Of a stretch of DNA of 64,000 bases, positions 10,465 through 19,239 are shown piece after piece; position 1 is the first letter of the stretch; each line of letters opens with the position of its first letter. Source of the DNA: Saprospiraceae bacterium. GTDB lineage: Bacteria; Bacteroidota; Bacteroidia; Chitinophagales; Saprospiraceae. The position numbers and the translations under genes are program-made. Location: positions 346,314 to 410,313 of the forward strand of contig JAHDGU010000002.1 in NCBI GenBank assembly GCA_020627535.1, written 5' to 3'. The notes beneath the pieces are model-generated. The model searched no databases, was not told the DNA's origin, and saw only the letters and a list, made by a program, of their open reading frames with translations.

Positions 10465-13400
10465 CTATTGGACAATGATCTTGGTGACATACCTTCGGTC
10501 CTCAGTGCTGATCAGGAGTGCATAGCTGCCTCGTGGCCAGTCTGTACACTCAATCTGCAAGTCATCTGTGATCTCTGAACGCATCCACACCTGACGACCG
10601 AGTAAGTCAATCACCTCGATGCTGCGTATCTGCATTTGTGCGAAAGCACCCTTGACGAAGAGTAAATCACGTGTAGGATTGGGGAATATTTCAAGATCTA
10701 ATTCTGCAATATCTCCTACAGAAGACATGACGATCACCACATTGAGCTCAGTGCTATCTACACCACAATCATTGTAGGCATATTGTGTAACGAGATATTC
10801 ACCCTCCTCGGAGTAGGTATGAGTAGGATTGCGGTCTCCTGATGTATTACCATCCCCAAAATCCCAACTGACACTATCAGCAGCCGCACTTTGATCATCA
10901 AATCTCACCTCAAAACCATCTAGCTCAGCGCTAAATCCTGCTGAGGGAGCTCGACTGACCACGATGGTATCCTCATAGGTCTCAGTGACCTCTCCCTGAT
11001 CATTGACCACAGTGAGAGTCACATCGTAAGTGCCGGGAGACTGATACGTAATGATCGGATTCTGCTCATCGCTAGAGCTTGGCGTACCGCCTTCGAAAGT
11101 CCAATCCCAAGAGCTCGGATTTCCCTGGCTCTCATCTCTGTACTCCACCACAAATGGTGTGCAACCAACAGTACTCTCCGCCGACCAGTCAGGAATCGGA
11201 GGAATGCTAGTCATGACTGTACTGCAAGTCATGTCCTCTCCACAGTCATTGGTCACAGTGAGACAGACTTCATAACTGCCATCTTGCTCATAGGTATGTG
11301 CTGGATCAGGATCTGTACTCATATTACCATCACCAAAGTCCCACAGATGATCATAGGCATCAGGTGAGTCTGAATCAAAGAGGATCTCGAGTCCATTATT
11401 GGTCGCAGAGTAGTCAGCTACTGGAATATCTAGCGCCACGATGAAGTCTTCCATCACGAGCGTGTCTGTGCTATTGACAGAATAACTGATAAGAGTCACG
11501 TCGTAGACCCCTGCCATCGTGTAACTGACAAGTGGATTTCGCTCTGTACTTTCGGCTGGATCTCCTCCTTCAAATATCCACTCTACGGAGACTGTATTGG
11601 CACTCGAGTTATCTGCAAACTGGACCTCCAGTGGCACACAGCCCTCGGTGACCTGCGCCTGGAAGTCGGCCGTAGGGATATCTGGTATGGATATCTCAAG
11701 AGCGATCTCGTCTTCACCACAGATATTGATCACCGTGAGGATGACTGTGTAGTCGCCTGGAGCATCATAAGTGTGTACTGGATTCTCTTCTTCGCTGCCA
11801 TTGCCATCTCCAAAGTCCCAATCATAGCTTGTGGCATCTGTGCTGAGATTGGTAAATGTGAAAGTGAGATCCACTCCACTGGACTCAAACATGGCGACGG
11901 GATCTTGTGCTACGACGACGTACTCGAGACGAGTGAGCGTGTCAGAACCCTCTGCATTGCTTGCAATCAGCTCTACATCAAAAACACCAGTATTGTTGTA
12001 CGTCACGGTAGGTGCAGGATCGGTAGAAGTCGCTGGTGTACCTCCTTCAAATGTCCATTCGAAACTATCTGAATTTGAAGAAGAGTTATTCGTGAATTGT
12101 ACTACGAGCGGTACACAGCCCTCTACTGGCGAGCCGGAGAAGTTGGAGGTGGGACGATTGGAGATTGTCACCTCAGAAGTGATCGTATCGGTTCCGCAGT
12201 CGTTGGTCGCGATCAGAGTAACTAGGTACGTTCCATCACTTGGATAGCTGTGATTGGGGTTCATTGAAGTACTTTCTCCTCCGTCACCGAAGTCCCACTC
12301 ATAGCTGTCAGCATCTATACTCTCATTGACGAATGCTACGTCGAGATCATTGATCACAAAATCAAATCCAGCAAGTGGTACATCACCGATGACGATGTAA
12401 TCCTCAAGCGTCAGTTCATCACTGCCAGCGCCATTGCTTACGACTAGTGTCACAGAATAGGTGCCAGCGGTCTCGTAGATCACAGTAGGCTCAAAATCGG
12501 ACGAAGTCCCTGGACTACCACCCTCAAAAGTCCACTGGTATCCGGTGGAGTTTGCAGAGGAATTATTGATGAATTGTACCTCATGTGGAGCACAACCAAC
12601 CGGCGCATCCGCCTCAAAAGAAGCTGAAGGAGGTGTAACAATAAGGAGAAGGTCTGTGACTACATCAGTACCACAAGCATTGGTCATGGTAAGCGTCACC
12701 GTATAGTTACCGTCTGTGGCGTAAGTATGCACCGGATTGTCCTCTATGCTGGTGTTGCCATCTCCAAAATCCCATAAAAACCCACCACCACCGGAAGACA
12801 TGTTGACGAAAGTCACGGTGAGTCCATCTATGGTGTAGTCAAAGGCCGCCGCAGGGACGTCAGATGCTACGATATACTCTGTCCGCAATAATTGATCTGT
12901 ACCGACAATATTGGCAACCTCCAAAGTCACGTCATATTCTCCCACTGCATCATAAGTGACAACTGGATTTTGCTCGGTGCTGCTAGACGGTGTCCCTCCG
13001 GGGAAGCTCCAGTTCCAAAACTGCACCTGACCTTGTGAGATATCAAAAAACTCAACCTGCAGCGGTATGCATCCCGTATTAGGCACGCCTTGAAAGTCCG
13101 CTGTAGGCGCCGAGCTCGGCGCACAGGTCGCAACGATCGAGATATTGTCGAGATACATATTGTTTCCACGACCATTGACATTTTCGATCATGATCTGTGC
13201 TTCTGTAGCCGTCTTATATGGCGTCAAGTCTATGGACAGACAGTTCGGCCCAAAACCTTGAAGGCACCAATCGTCAAAGTCTTCTGGCACGAAATTGAGA
13301 CCCGTCTGTGGGGCTGTGGCAAAGTTGCCATTGCCATTTTCCGTATCACCGAACAACTGCGTAAAAGTGCTTCCCCCATCAGTACTGATAGAGATGATCA

Positions 13401-15117
13401 TGCTATCTCGGAAGTTTCCACCTCTGCGTGCGTAGGCATACTCTACTAAGAGGGTCAGATTGTCTCTAGCCTCGAAGTCCATGATAGGCGACAGAAGCGC
13501 ATCACGCTGACCGGTGGCATTGTAACCAAAATTGTTGAGAACCAGCGAATTATCACCATATCTCGCTCCAGGAGTCTCTTGGATTTCCCAACCTGTATTG
13601 TTGTCTGGATTGTCGATCGTCCAGTCTTCTAGCCCATCTTCAAAGTTGATGCACTCAATGATATCTTGCCCTCCACTGCCTACTGTGATGTAGGAGAATC
13701 TTGTAATCTCATCCGATCCATTGGCATTGCTGACCTCTAGAGTCACATTGTAAGTTCCTGGAGAATTGTACACCACCTTCGGATGCTGATCTGTACTGCT
13801 CGATGGAGATCCACCAGGAAAGCTCCACTCCCAAGTTGTCGGCGCAAAGGCGGACTGATCCGTGAACTGTACAGTACCTCCTGTGCACACATCTGTGATG
13901 TCGGCACTCAACTCTGCCAATGGCGGCTCACCGCTGTTGCCACATTCTGAGAGACAGTTTCTCGAAGGGATAAATGAATTGATCTCGTTCTGAGAATTTG
14001 TCGACCAATCGTTCGTATTCGATACAGATGGTGACATGATGAAACTTGTACCGTTGCCATCATGACTTGCATCCCAGTTGTGTCCAAGCTCGTGGGCTTG
14101 AAGAACTCGCAGCAAGTTGGCATTATTGGTGAAATGCTCGCAGATATTGTATCGAAAATTGGTACAAATGACTCCGACCCAAGCCAGGCCTATGGTAGAT
14201 CCATTGAAGTCGCGATCCGACCACAAAGTCGCTACATCATGCGTCACCCCAAAGCCACCATCTTGCCCCCAGTCTGTGAAATCATCAAGCAGCGCACCAC
14301 TATCCGTAGAGCTCGTCCAAGGATCGCAGCTGCTACAATCAGATATCCAGACCGTCTCTATGACATAATTGAGTTCATCGTCAAACTCATCATCGTAGTT
14401 GGTCTGTACATCATTGAGGATGCCCGTCACTTCATTTTCTGTCTGGGTTTCACCACCCTGCTCTTGGAAAAGTAGCCAGTCCGTAGCCAATGCAATCTGG
14501 ACATCCAGACACTCATCTACCCTCATCTGCTCACGCTGATTCTTAGCAATCTCTTCCATCTGTCGTTTGAATCGACTATAGTGCGCAAGCCCACACTCGC
14601 GGTGAGGATTGATAACATCTGAGGACTTATAGACAATCATCTCATCCTTCGAGTATCTATCATCATATCGATTTCGCTGTTCTACGTACCAAGTATCTTC
14701 TGGCCCCGCAATCATGACACGCAGGAAGCCTCGATTGATCGTCAGGCTCACTTCCGAGTTAAGGTCTCCATCTATAATACCCCGGAAAGTCAATGGCCTA
14801 GTACCCTCTCGCTGTCTACCACTAGCCAGTTGCAAGCGATAGTCATCTGCGAAGAGTTTATGCTCCCAAAGGAAGAGCTTGAGGGACTCGCCTTCTGGCA
14901 AATGCAGCTTGAGGATCTCCGTCTCATTCTCTAAAAATCGTCTATACAGATCGACCATGTCAAGCGTGACACTCTCAAAGGCTCTCAGACCTGGTACTTC
15001 ACAAAAGCTCTCGTGATCATGATGATGCTCATGGCCTTCGTGATGATCAATGACCTGGACTTGTGAATAAGAATTGACACAGGAGAGGAATAAGGCAAAA
15101 AAGAAGAAAAATCTCAT
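10465..15117 (-). CDS. Secreted reprolysin-type zinc metalloprotease with eleven PKD domains and T9SS type A sorting domain
   Basis: 1550 residues with signal peptide MRFFFFFALFLSCVNSYSQ, then a histidine-rich stretch (HHEGHEHHHDHE). A propeptide-like region is followed by an M12B-type metalloprotease domain. The zinc motif HELGHNWDASHD is at residues 342-353 (H342, E343, H346, H352). One PKD domain follows, then a ~180-residue jelly-roll-like module (about 480-660, ending MYLDNISI), then ten more PKD domains to about 1460. The PKD domains are of two types: type A (GC-P--V-F, then W-FEGG-P--S) and type B (WDFGDGN-S, then N-CG-D); after two A copies they alternate strictly. The end (FPNPTRDLLFVKG to YVTKIIVQ) is a T9SS type A domain. 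It probably digests extracellular protein or processes the cell surface. It is the first gene of the minus-strand giant-protein array. Confidence 0.9.
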   Translation of the reverse strand: MRFFFFFALFLSCVNSYSQVQVIDHHEGHEHHHDHESFCEVPGLRAFESVTLDMVDLYRRFLENETEILKLHLPEGESLKLFLWEHKLFADDYRLQLASGRQREGTRPLTFRGIIDGDLNSEVSLTINRGFLRVMIAGPEDTWYVEQRNRYDDRYSKDEMIVYKSSDVINPHRECGLAHYSRFKRQMEEIAKNQREQMRVDECLDVQIALATDWLLFQEQGGETQTENEVTGILNDVQTNYDDEFDDELNYVIETVWISDCSSCDPWTSSTDSGALLDDFTDWGQDGGFGVTHDVATLWSDRDFNGSTIGLAWVGVICTNFRYNICEHFTNNANLLRVLQAHELGHNWDASHDGNGTSFIMSPSVSNTNDWSTNSQNEINSFIPSRNCLSECGNSGEPPLAELSADITDVCTGGTVQFTDQSAFAPTTWEWSFPGGSPSSSTDQHPKVVYNSPGTYNVTLEVSNANGSDEITRFSYITVGSGGQDIIECINFEDGLEDWTIDNPDNNTGWEIQETPGARYGDNSLVLNNFGYNATGQRDALLSPIMDFEARDNLTLLVEYAYARRGGNFRDSMIISISTDGGSTFTQLFGDTENGNGNFATAPQTGLNFVPEDFDDWCLQGFGPNCLSIDLTPYKTATEAQIMIENVNGRGNNMYLDNISIVATCAPSSAPTADFQGVPNTGCIPLQVEFFDISQGQVQFWNWSFPGGTPSSSTEQNPVVTYDAVGEYDVTLEVANIVGTDQLLRTEYIVASDVPAAAFDYTIDGLTVTFVNMSSGGGGFLWDFGDGNTSIEDNPVHTYATDGNYTVTLTMTNACGTDVVTDLLLIVTPPSASFEADAPVGCAPHEVQFINNSSANSTGYQWTFEGGSPGTSSDFEPTVIYETAGTYSVTLVVSNGAGSDELTLEDYIVIGDVPLAGFDFVINDLDVAFVNESIDADSYEWDFGDGGESTSMNPNHSYPSDGTYLVTLIATNDCGTDTITSEVTISNRPTSNFSGSPVEGCVPLVVQFTNNSSSNSDSFEWTFEGGTPATSTDPAPTVTYNNTGVFDVELIASNAEGSDTLTRLEYVVVAQDPVAMFESSGVDLTFTFTNLSTDATSYDWDFGDGNGSEEENPVHTYDAPGDYTVILTVINICGEDEIALEISIPDIPTADFQAQVTEGCVPLEVQFADNSSANTVSVEWIFEGGDPAESTERNPLVSYTMAGVYDVTLISYSVNSTDTLVMEDFIVALDIPVADYSATNNGLEILFDSDSPDAYDHLWDFGDGNMSTDPDPAHTYEQDGSYEVCLTVTNDCGEDMTCSTVMTSIPPIPDWSAESTVGCTPFVVEYRDESQGNPSSWDWTFEGGTPSSSDEQNPIITYQSPGTYDVTLTVVNDQGEVTETYEDTIVVSRAPSAGFSAELDGFEVRFDDQSAAADSVSWDFGDGNTSGDRNPTHTYSEEGEYLVTQYAYNDCGVDSTELNVVIVMSSVGDIAELDLEIFPNPTRDLLFVKGAFAQMQIRSIEVIDLLGRQVWMRSEITDDLQIECTDWPRGSYALLISTEDRRYVTKIIVQ

Positions 15118-15325
15118 AAGTATCGCAGTAGCGGCTATGGCTTTAGTCTTAGTGGCAGCAAGGCCTCAATAAGCTTTTGTTAAAGTCGCAATAATAGCGT
15201 AGTTCGAGTGTTGATTTCAACAAAAGCTCGAGTTTCGTCATGAAAGGTACAAGAAAGCGTGTGATTCGGGCTCGATTTATCACCTTTGTCAGTACTATTG
15301 GCAAAGCGCAAAACTGAGGAATATT

Positions 15326-16036
15326 ATGCAACGACTATTGATTTTGATCTTCGCGATGGCACTGAGCTGGAGTGTCGAGGCTCAATACGGAAAAAAGAAG
15401 AAGAGACCAAGAAGTGAAAAGACTGAAGAAGTCGTAAAGACAGAGCAAAGTCGAGAGAGTGAGTCAAATGAAGGGGTAAGAGTAGTAAGGACTGACACGC
15501 CTGAAGGAACTAGAGGCAATAACGAACAACTGACTAAGCTCATGAACCGCGTCTGGTTTGGTGCTGGAGCGCAGCTGTCATTCTCAGGATTCAACGGCCA
15601 AAGTGCCTTTAGGGCTGGACTGAGTCCAATGGCTGGTTACAAGATCACTCCAAGTTGGTCTGTAGGGCCAAGACTAGAGTACCAATACTTTTCTCAGAGA
15701 TTCTTATCTAATACTGGAGATATCTTAAAACTGAATTTCAGTTCTTTCGGGGCTGGTGCCTTTTCGAGGCTCAAGTTTCTTGATCAGTTTTTCATCCATG
15801 CTGAGTATCAGATACTTAGCACAAGGGATCTCAATCTCAACAATTGGCAGTTTGAGGGCGATCGCATCATTGCACCGAAAACAACCCAAAACTTTGGATT
15901 TATTGGAGGAGGACTTTACAGTGGCGGATTCGGCGGACTTGGGACTGCTGTCTACATACTAGTCGACGTCATTGAAGAAGTAGAAACAACTTCCCTACCG
16001 ATCTACTTCCGCTTCGAGCTCAACTATAATTTTTAG
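15326..16036 (+). CDS. Outer-membrane beta-barrel protein, porin-like
   Basis: 236 residues from ATG 15326, with a GAGGA Shine-Dalgarno-like sequence just upstream. Signal peptide MQRLLILIFAMALSWSVEA is followed by a highly charged ~50-residue linker (QYGKKKKRPRSEKTEEVVK) and then an 8-10 strand barrel with alternating aromatic and glycine residues (VWFGAGAQLSFSGF, YKITPSWSVGPRLEYQYF). It ends with the terminal aromatic usual for outer-membrane proteins (YFRFELNYNF). It resembles the outer membrane protein beta-barrel (OmpW/OmpX-like) families of Bacteroidota; the substrate is unknown. It is divergent from the metalloprotease gene, and the 208 bases between them hold no recognisable RNA. Confidence 0.75.
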   Translation: MQRLLILIFAMALSWSVEAQYGKKKKRPRSEKTEEVVKTEQSRESESNEGVRVVRTDTPEGTRGNNEQLTKLMNRVWFGAGAQLSFSGFNGQSAFRAGLSPMAGYKITPSWSVGPRLEYQYFSQRFLSNTGDILKLNFSSFGAGAFSRLKFLDQFFIHAEYQILSTRDLNLNNWQFEGDRIIAPKTTQNFGFIGGGLYSGGFGGLGTAVYILVDVIEEVETTSLPIYFRFELNYNF

Positions 16037-16071
16037 CCTGAGCGCACAGCAAATTATTCGCTCTTAAGATA

Positions 16072-16102
16072 TTGCAAGGCATGGGCAATTGCCTTACCTT
16101 TG
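16072..16102 (+). promoter_or_regulatory. Promoter of the yceD-rpmF unit
   Basis: A TTG at 16072-16074 and a TACCTTTG -7 box at 16095-16102 are separated by 20 bases, the Bacteroidota arrangement. The box is followed by CAGCCCTTTG, which closely resembles the sequence after the rpmE2 box (CAGCCTTT), suggesting a common ribosomal-protein promoter form. The leader to ATG 16132 is about 25 bases. Confidence 0.65.
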
Positions 16103-16131
16103 CAGCCCTTTGAAAAGTTAAGTTCTTTGTC

Positions 16132-16656
16132 ATGGCAAGTTTGAAAGACTTCAGAATACCCATTAAGGGTCTTCCAGAAGGATTCAGCCAATTTGATTTT
16201 CAGTTAGACTCCAGCTTTTTTGGCCTTTTGCCGGAAGGCAGAGATCCACATGGAAACTTCCATGTCGACCTAGAGGTCTTCAAGAAGCCGTCCATCATCC
16301 AGATGGACTTTAAGCTCCTCGGATGGGTGCAGCGCGCTTGCGACACCTGTCTCGAAGACATTAAGATAGACTGTGGTGGTGACTATGTGCTCTTCGGCAA
16401 GTATGAGTCAGACAAGCTAGACGAAGATGTGGTCACACTAGACGCTGAGCAGGCGTACCTAGATCTTTCACATCATCTCTATGAGTACGCATGGCTTTCT
16501 CTGCCTATCACCAATAAGATAGACTGTGAGGCAATGGAAGACCCACCGTGCAACCCTGACATGATCAACAGGCTCAATCAAGACAACTCGCCAAACGAAG
16601 AAAGTGTATCCCCATGGGATGCGCTCAAAGGAATAGAAATAAAGAAAGAATCATAG
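16132..16656 (+). CDS. YceD family (DUF177) protein
   Basis: 174 residues. The family is recognised by the central cysteine motif RACDTCLEDI (about residues 66-75), by the acidic segment after it, and by its position directly before rpmF, which is the classical arrangement. YceD proteins are linked to 23S rRNA or ribosome maturation and fatty-acid/L32 operons; the molecular role is not firmly known. The N-terminus (LKDFRIPIKGLPEGFSQFDFQLD) and the pattern up to AWLSLPI fit Bacteroidota members. The second cysteine region near the C-terminus (DCEAMEDPPCNPD) is also seen in relatives. A mini-hairpin element lies inside the gene. It is transcribed with rpmF, 21 bases downstream. Confidence 0.85.
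   Translation: MASLKDFRIPIKGLPEGFSQFDFQLDSSFFGLLPEGRDPHGNFHVDLEVFKKPSIIQMDFKLLGWVQRACDTCLEDIKIDCGGDYVLFGKYESDKLDEDVVTLDAEQAYLDLSHHLYEYAWLSLPITNKIDCEAMEDPPCNPDMINRLNQDNSPNEESVSPWDALKGIEIKKES
16226..16240 (+). repeat. GRAA mini-hairpin copy 4
   Basis: TTTTGCCGGAAGGCA; arms TGCC/GGCA, GGAA loop. It lies in the sense strand of the YceD gene. Confidence 0.65.
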
Positions 16657-16677
16657 CAATAGCATAAATCTAGAGCA

Positions 16678-16875
16678 ATGGCACATCCAAAGAGTAAAAA
16701 GTCCAAGTCGAAGAGAGATAAGAGACGTACTCACAAGAAACTCAGCGAAGCGCAGATCGGCATCTGCCCTCAGACTGGTGAAGCGCACCGATGGCACCGT
16801 GCATACTGGCACGAAGGATCTATGTACTACAAAGGTCAAGTCGTCATCGAAGCCGTAGAAGAAGTAGAAGAGTAG
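16678..16875 (+). CDS. rpmF: 50S ribosomal protein L32
   Basis: 65 residues: [19 protein letters not shown], then [20 protein letters not shown] and YYKGQVVIE. This is the L32 of the large subunit, near the peptidyl-transferase exit region. Of the four zinc-binding cysteines of zinc-type L32 only one remains (ICPQTG), so this is the zinc-free form common in Bacteroidota. It is the second gene of the YceD-L32 unit and is followed by a clear intrinsic terminator. Confidence 0.97.
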   Translation: MAHPKSKKSKSKRDKRRTHKKLSEAQIGICPQTGEAHRWHRAYWHEGSMYYKGQVVIEAVEEVEE

Positions 16876-16908
16876 CATCGCTACATAGCCATACCCTACC
16901 CTTCCGCC

Positions 16909-16944
16909 AAAAGCTCCGATGATCTGTCTCGGGGCTTTTGTTGT
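16909..16944 (+). terminator. Intrinsic terminator after rpmF
   Basis: AAAAGCTCCGA (16909-16919) pairs with TCGGGGCTTTT (16929-16939) with one G-T pair and a 9-base loop, and a T-rich tail follows. It separates rpmF from the RidA-family gene. Confidence 0.8.
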
Positions 16945-16977
16945 TTCCATCACTAAGTAAAATCCACATCTCGTATC

Positions 16978-17361
16978 ATGAGATCTATCTTCAATACTGA
17001 CAATGCACCCAGTCCTATAGGCCCATACAATCAGGCATGTTGGGCCGGACCACTACTTTTCGTCTCAGGACAAGTCGCCATCGATCCATCCACTAGTGAG
17101 GTGGTACAAGGTGACATGGCAGCTCAGTCCAGACAAGTAATGAAAAATCTACATGCCGTGATCACTGATGCAGGCCTTGTGATGTCGGACATCGTGAAGG
17201 TCACCGCCTTTGTCAAGGATATGGGTCAATACAGCACATTCAACAAGATCTATGGCGAGTATTTCTCTGATGACAATGCACCAGCTCGTGAGGTCGTTGA
17301 AGTAAGTGACCTTCCTAAGCATGTCGATGTAGAGGTCTCGGCCATCGCCTACAAATCATAA
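16978..17361 (+). CDS. RidA family protein (reactive imine/enamine deaminase)
   Basis: 127 residues, the usual length. Family motifs are PIGPYNQACWAG, LLFVSGQVAIDPSTSE, MKNLHAVITDAGL, DIVKVTAFVKDM and the end VDVEVSAIAYK. The arginine of the NAPAREVVEVSDLPK segment corresponds to the catalytic arginine of RidA, so an active deaminase is expected. RidA hydrolyses reactive 2-aminoacrylate-type intermediates produced by PLP enzymes and so protects other PLP enzymes. The gene begins after the rpmF terminator and sits 7 bases before trpS, probably co-transcribed with it. Confidence 0.93.
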   Translation: MRSIFNTDNAPSPIGPYNQACWAGPLLFVSGQVAIDPSTSEVVQGDMAAQSRQVMKNLHAVITDAGLVMSDIVKVTAFVKDMGQYSTFNKIYGEYFSDDNAPAREVVEVSDLPKHVDVEVSAIAYKS

Positions 17362-17368
17362 GCACACC

Positions 17369-18385
17369 ATGAGCGATAGAAAAAATATACTTTCTTGCAT
17401 CCAGCCTACCGGAGAGGTACATCTAGGCAACTACCTAGGCGCCATCCAAAACTGGGTCAAATTGCAGGAAGACTATGACTGTAAATATGGTGTCGTGGAC
17501 TATCACACGATGACCATGCCCTATCAAGCCAAGAAGCTTCGAGAAAATACCTGGAAGCTCATCTTCGAGCTCATGGCATGCGGTGTCGAGGCAGACAATC
17601 TCTTCATTCAGTCGATGATTCCTGAGCACCAAGAGCTCTGCTGGATTTTCAGCTGTGTCACGAGCTATGGAGAGCTGCAGCGCATGACCCAGTTCAAGGA
17701 CAAGTCTCAGCAACTCAAGGCAGGTAGTAAATCCGGCTACATCTCTGCTGGTCTCTTCATGTATCCCGTGTTACAGGCGGCAGATATCTTGATCTATCAT
17801 GCTGATTATGTCCCAGTAGGTAAGGATCAAGAACAGCACTTGGAACTGAGTCGCAATATCGCTCAGAGGTTCAATCATCAGTTTGGCAAGGAGTACTTCA
17901 CTCATCCAGAGCCTCTCTTCACAGAGACGCCCAAGGTGCTGTCCACAGCCGATCCGTCACGTAAGATGAGCAAGAGCTTGGGCCCAAAACACTACATAGC
18001 ACTTCAAGCCGATAGTCAACGCGTCGTCAAACAAATCAAATCTGCGGTGACGGATACTGGTGAATCAAGTGGAACCATGAGCGCTGGAATTCAAAACCTA
18101 TTTACCATCTTAAAAGCAACAGGGAATAGCTCCGATCATGCCGCGCTTCTAGCTGACTACCATGCAGGCAATCTGCAATACAGCAGTCTCAAAGAAGTCG
18201 TCGCTACTAGTCTTGATGGATTTCTTGCTCCGATCCGCGAGAGACATGCTGAGCTGATGCAGGATAAAAAGCGTGTCAAGGATCAGATCAAGCAAAGTAG
18301 CAATGAGATACGCAAAGTGGCTCAAGAGACGATGCGTGAAGTCAGAGAACTTGTGGGCATACAGACAGTGAGACCCGTACGGTGA
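17369..18385 (+). CDS. trpS: Tryptophan--tRNA ligase
   Basis: 338 residues, normal for the bacterial class Ic enzyme. ATP-binding signatures are present: the HIGH-type motif HLGN at residues 18-21 (within SCIQPTGEVHLGNYLG) and KMSKS at 199-203. The segments QSMIPEHQELCWIFSC, YPVLQAADIL and VPVGKDQEQHLEL are typical TrpRS. It charges tRNA-Trp with tryptophan in the cytoplasm. Its stop (TGA 18383-18385) overlaps the GTG start of the next gene as GTGA, suggesting translational coupling to an envelope protein, an unusual partner. Confidence 0.97.
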   Translation: MSDRKNILSCIQPTGEVHLGNYLGAIQNWVKLQEDYDCKYGVVDYHTMTMPYQAKKLRENTWKLIFELMACGVEADNLFIQSMIPEHQELCWIFSCVTSYGELQRMTQFKDKSQQLKAGSKSGYISAGLFMYPVLQAADILIYHADYVPVGKDQEQHLELSRNIAQRFNHQFGKEYFTHPEPLFTETPKVLSTADPSRKMSKSLGPKHYIALQADSQRVVKQIKSAVTDTGESSGTMSAGIQNLFTILKATGNSSDHAALLADYHAGNLQYSSLKEVVATSLDGFLAPIRERHAELMQDKKRVKDQIKQSSNEIRKVAQETMREVRELVGIQTVRPVR

Positions 18386-19239
18386 AGCGATTCCTCGTCA
18401 TAGCATCCATGATCATTGCTTGCTCAGCGAGCAGTGCACAGTCAAGCCTCTCTAGTCTACTGAGTGAGCTTGATGATGTCTATGCCATTGGCTACATGCA
18501 AGACTTTTCGGAGACATTCGTCACAGGATTCCATACCGCTCAGTACAGCTGGCCCATCAAAGAAGACGACTTCTACTTTCAACTGGGACTTGACCTCAAT
18601 CGCGTCACAGTTCCTCGAGAGTCATGGCGCTTTCGCGCAAATGCACCAGATGGTCAAGCTGAGCTCGATTTACCGACATTGCTTGGTGACAACGAGCCAG
18701 TAAGCTACCAAGATGATGAAGGAAGGAGCTATGACTTCCCAGGAGGACTGGCTCTAGATAATGTTCTCATTGCTTCACCACAACTGCGAATAGGAAGTCT
18801 ACTCGGGATCGATGTCGGTGTGCGATACGCGAACTATGACTATGGACAGCTTCTTGGAGACATCAAGGTCCTCGGCCTCAATGCAAGGTATTCCTTAGGA
18901 GAATCCTCCATATCCGAGAGACTTGCCATGAGCATCAGCTACGACTATAGTCGGATCCAGACTCTTGATGTCTATGAGTCTGTCAACCACTCGGTCAGAC
19001 TCCTAGCCGGATATCGGAGTGATGTGATCTTTATCCATGCTCACGGAGGTTTTCTTCTGAGCCAAGGCGAACTCAGCCTCTCAAGAGCCGATTCAATATC
19101 TATTGTCAATCTTAATCGATACACCTCGCCACTTGTGGGTGCCGGACTTGGTGTCAAAGTATGGAAAATCGTCATCCATGGAGAGTACACGATCGTACCA
19201 CTGAGTAGTATCGGACTCAGCATCAATTTACATCTGTGA
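18382..19239 (+). CDS. Secreted outer-membrane barrel protein of unknown function (DUF6588-like)
   Basis: 285 residues from a GTG start that overlaps the trpS stop. Signal peptide MKRFLVIASMIIACSASSA is followed by a short amphipathic helix (LSSLLSELDDVYAIGYMQDF) that often begins these proteins, and then alternating strands to the C-terminus (GEYTIVPLSSIGLSINLHL). The arrangement (leading helix, YMQPF-like segment, barrel) resembles the DUF6588 family, but I recognise it only by layout. Its stop overlaps the GTG start of the lipoprotein downstream (GTGA), so the three genes are probably translated as a coupled set. A GAAA mini-hairpin copy lies inside. Confidence 0.65.
   Translation: MKRFLVIASMIIACSASSAQSSLSSLLSELDDVYAIGYMQDFSETFVTGFHTAQYSWPIKEDDFYFQLGLDLNRVTVPRESWRFRANAPDGQAELDLPTLLGDNEPVSYQDDEGRSYDFPGGLALDNVLIASPQLRIGSLLGIDVGVRYANYDYGQLLGDIKVLGLNARYSLGESSISERLAMSISYDYSRIQTLDVYESVNHSVRLLAGYRSDVIFIHAHGGFLLSQGELSLSRADSISIVNLNRYTSPLVGAGLGVKVWKIVIHGEYTIVPLSSIGLSINLHL
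18627..18641 (-). repeat. GRAA mini-hairpin copy 5
   Basis: Minus strand TTTGCGCGAAAGCGC; arms GCGC/GCGC, GAAA loop. It is antisense to the barrel gene and is read there as the FRAN codons. Confidence 0.7.

Noticed and set aside
10465-15117. CRISPR or DNA tandem array in the repetitive 10-14 kb region
   Set aside because: The periodicity is that of diverged PKD protein domains of about 80-90 residues, not of short identical DNA repeats.
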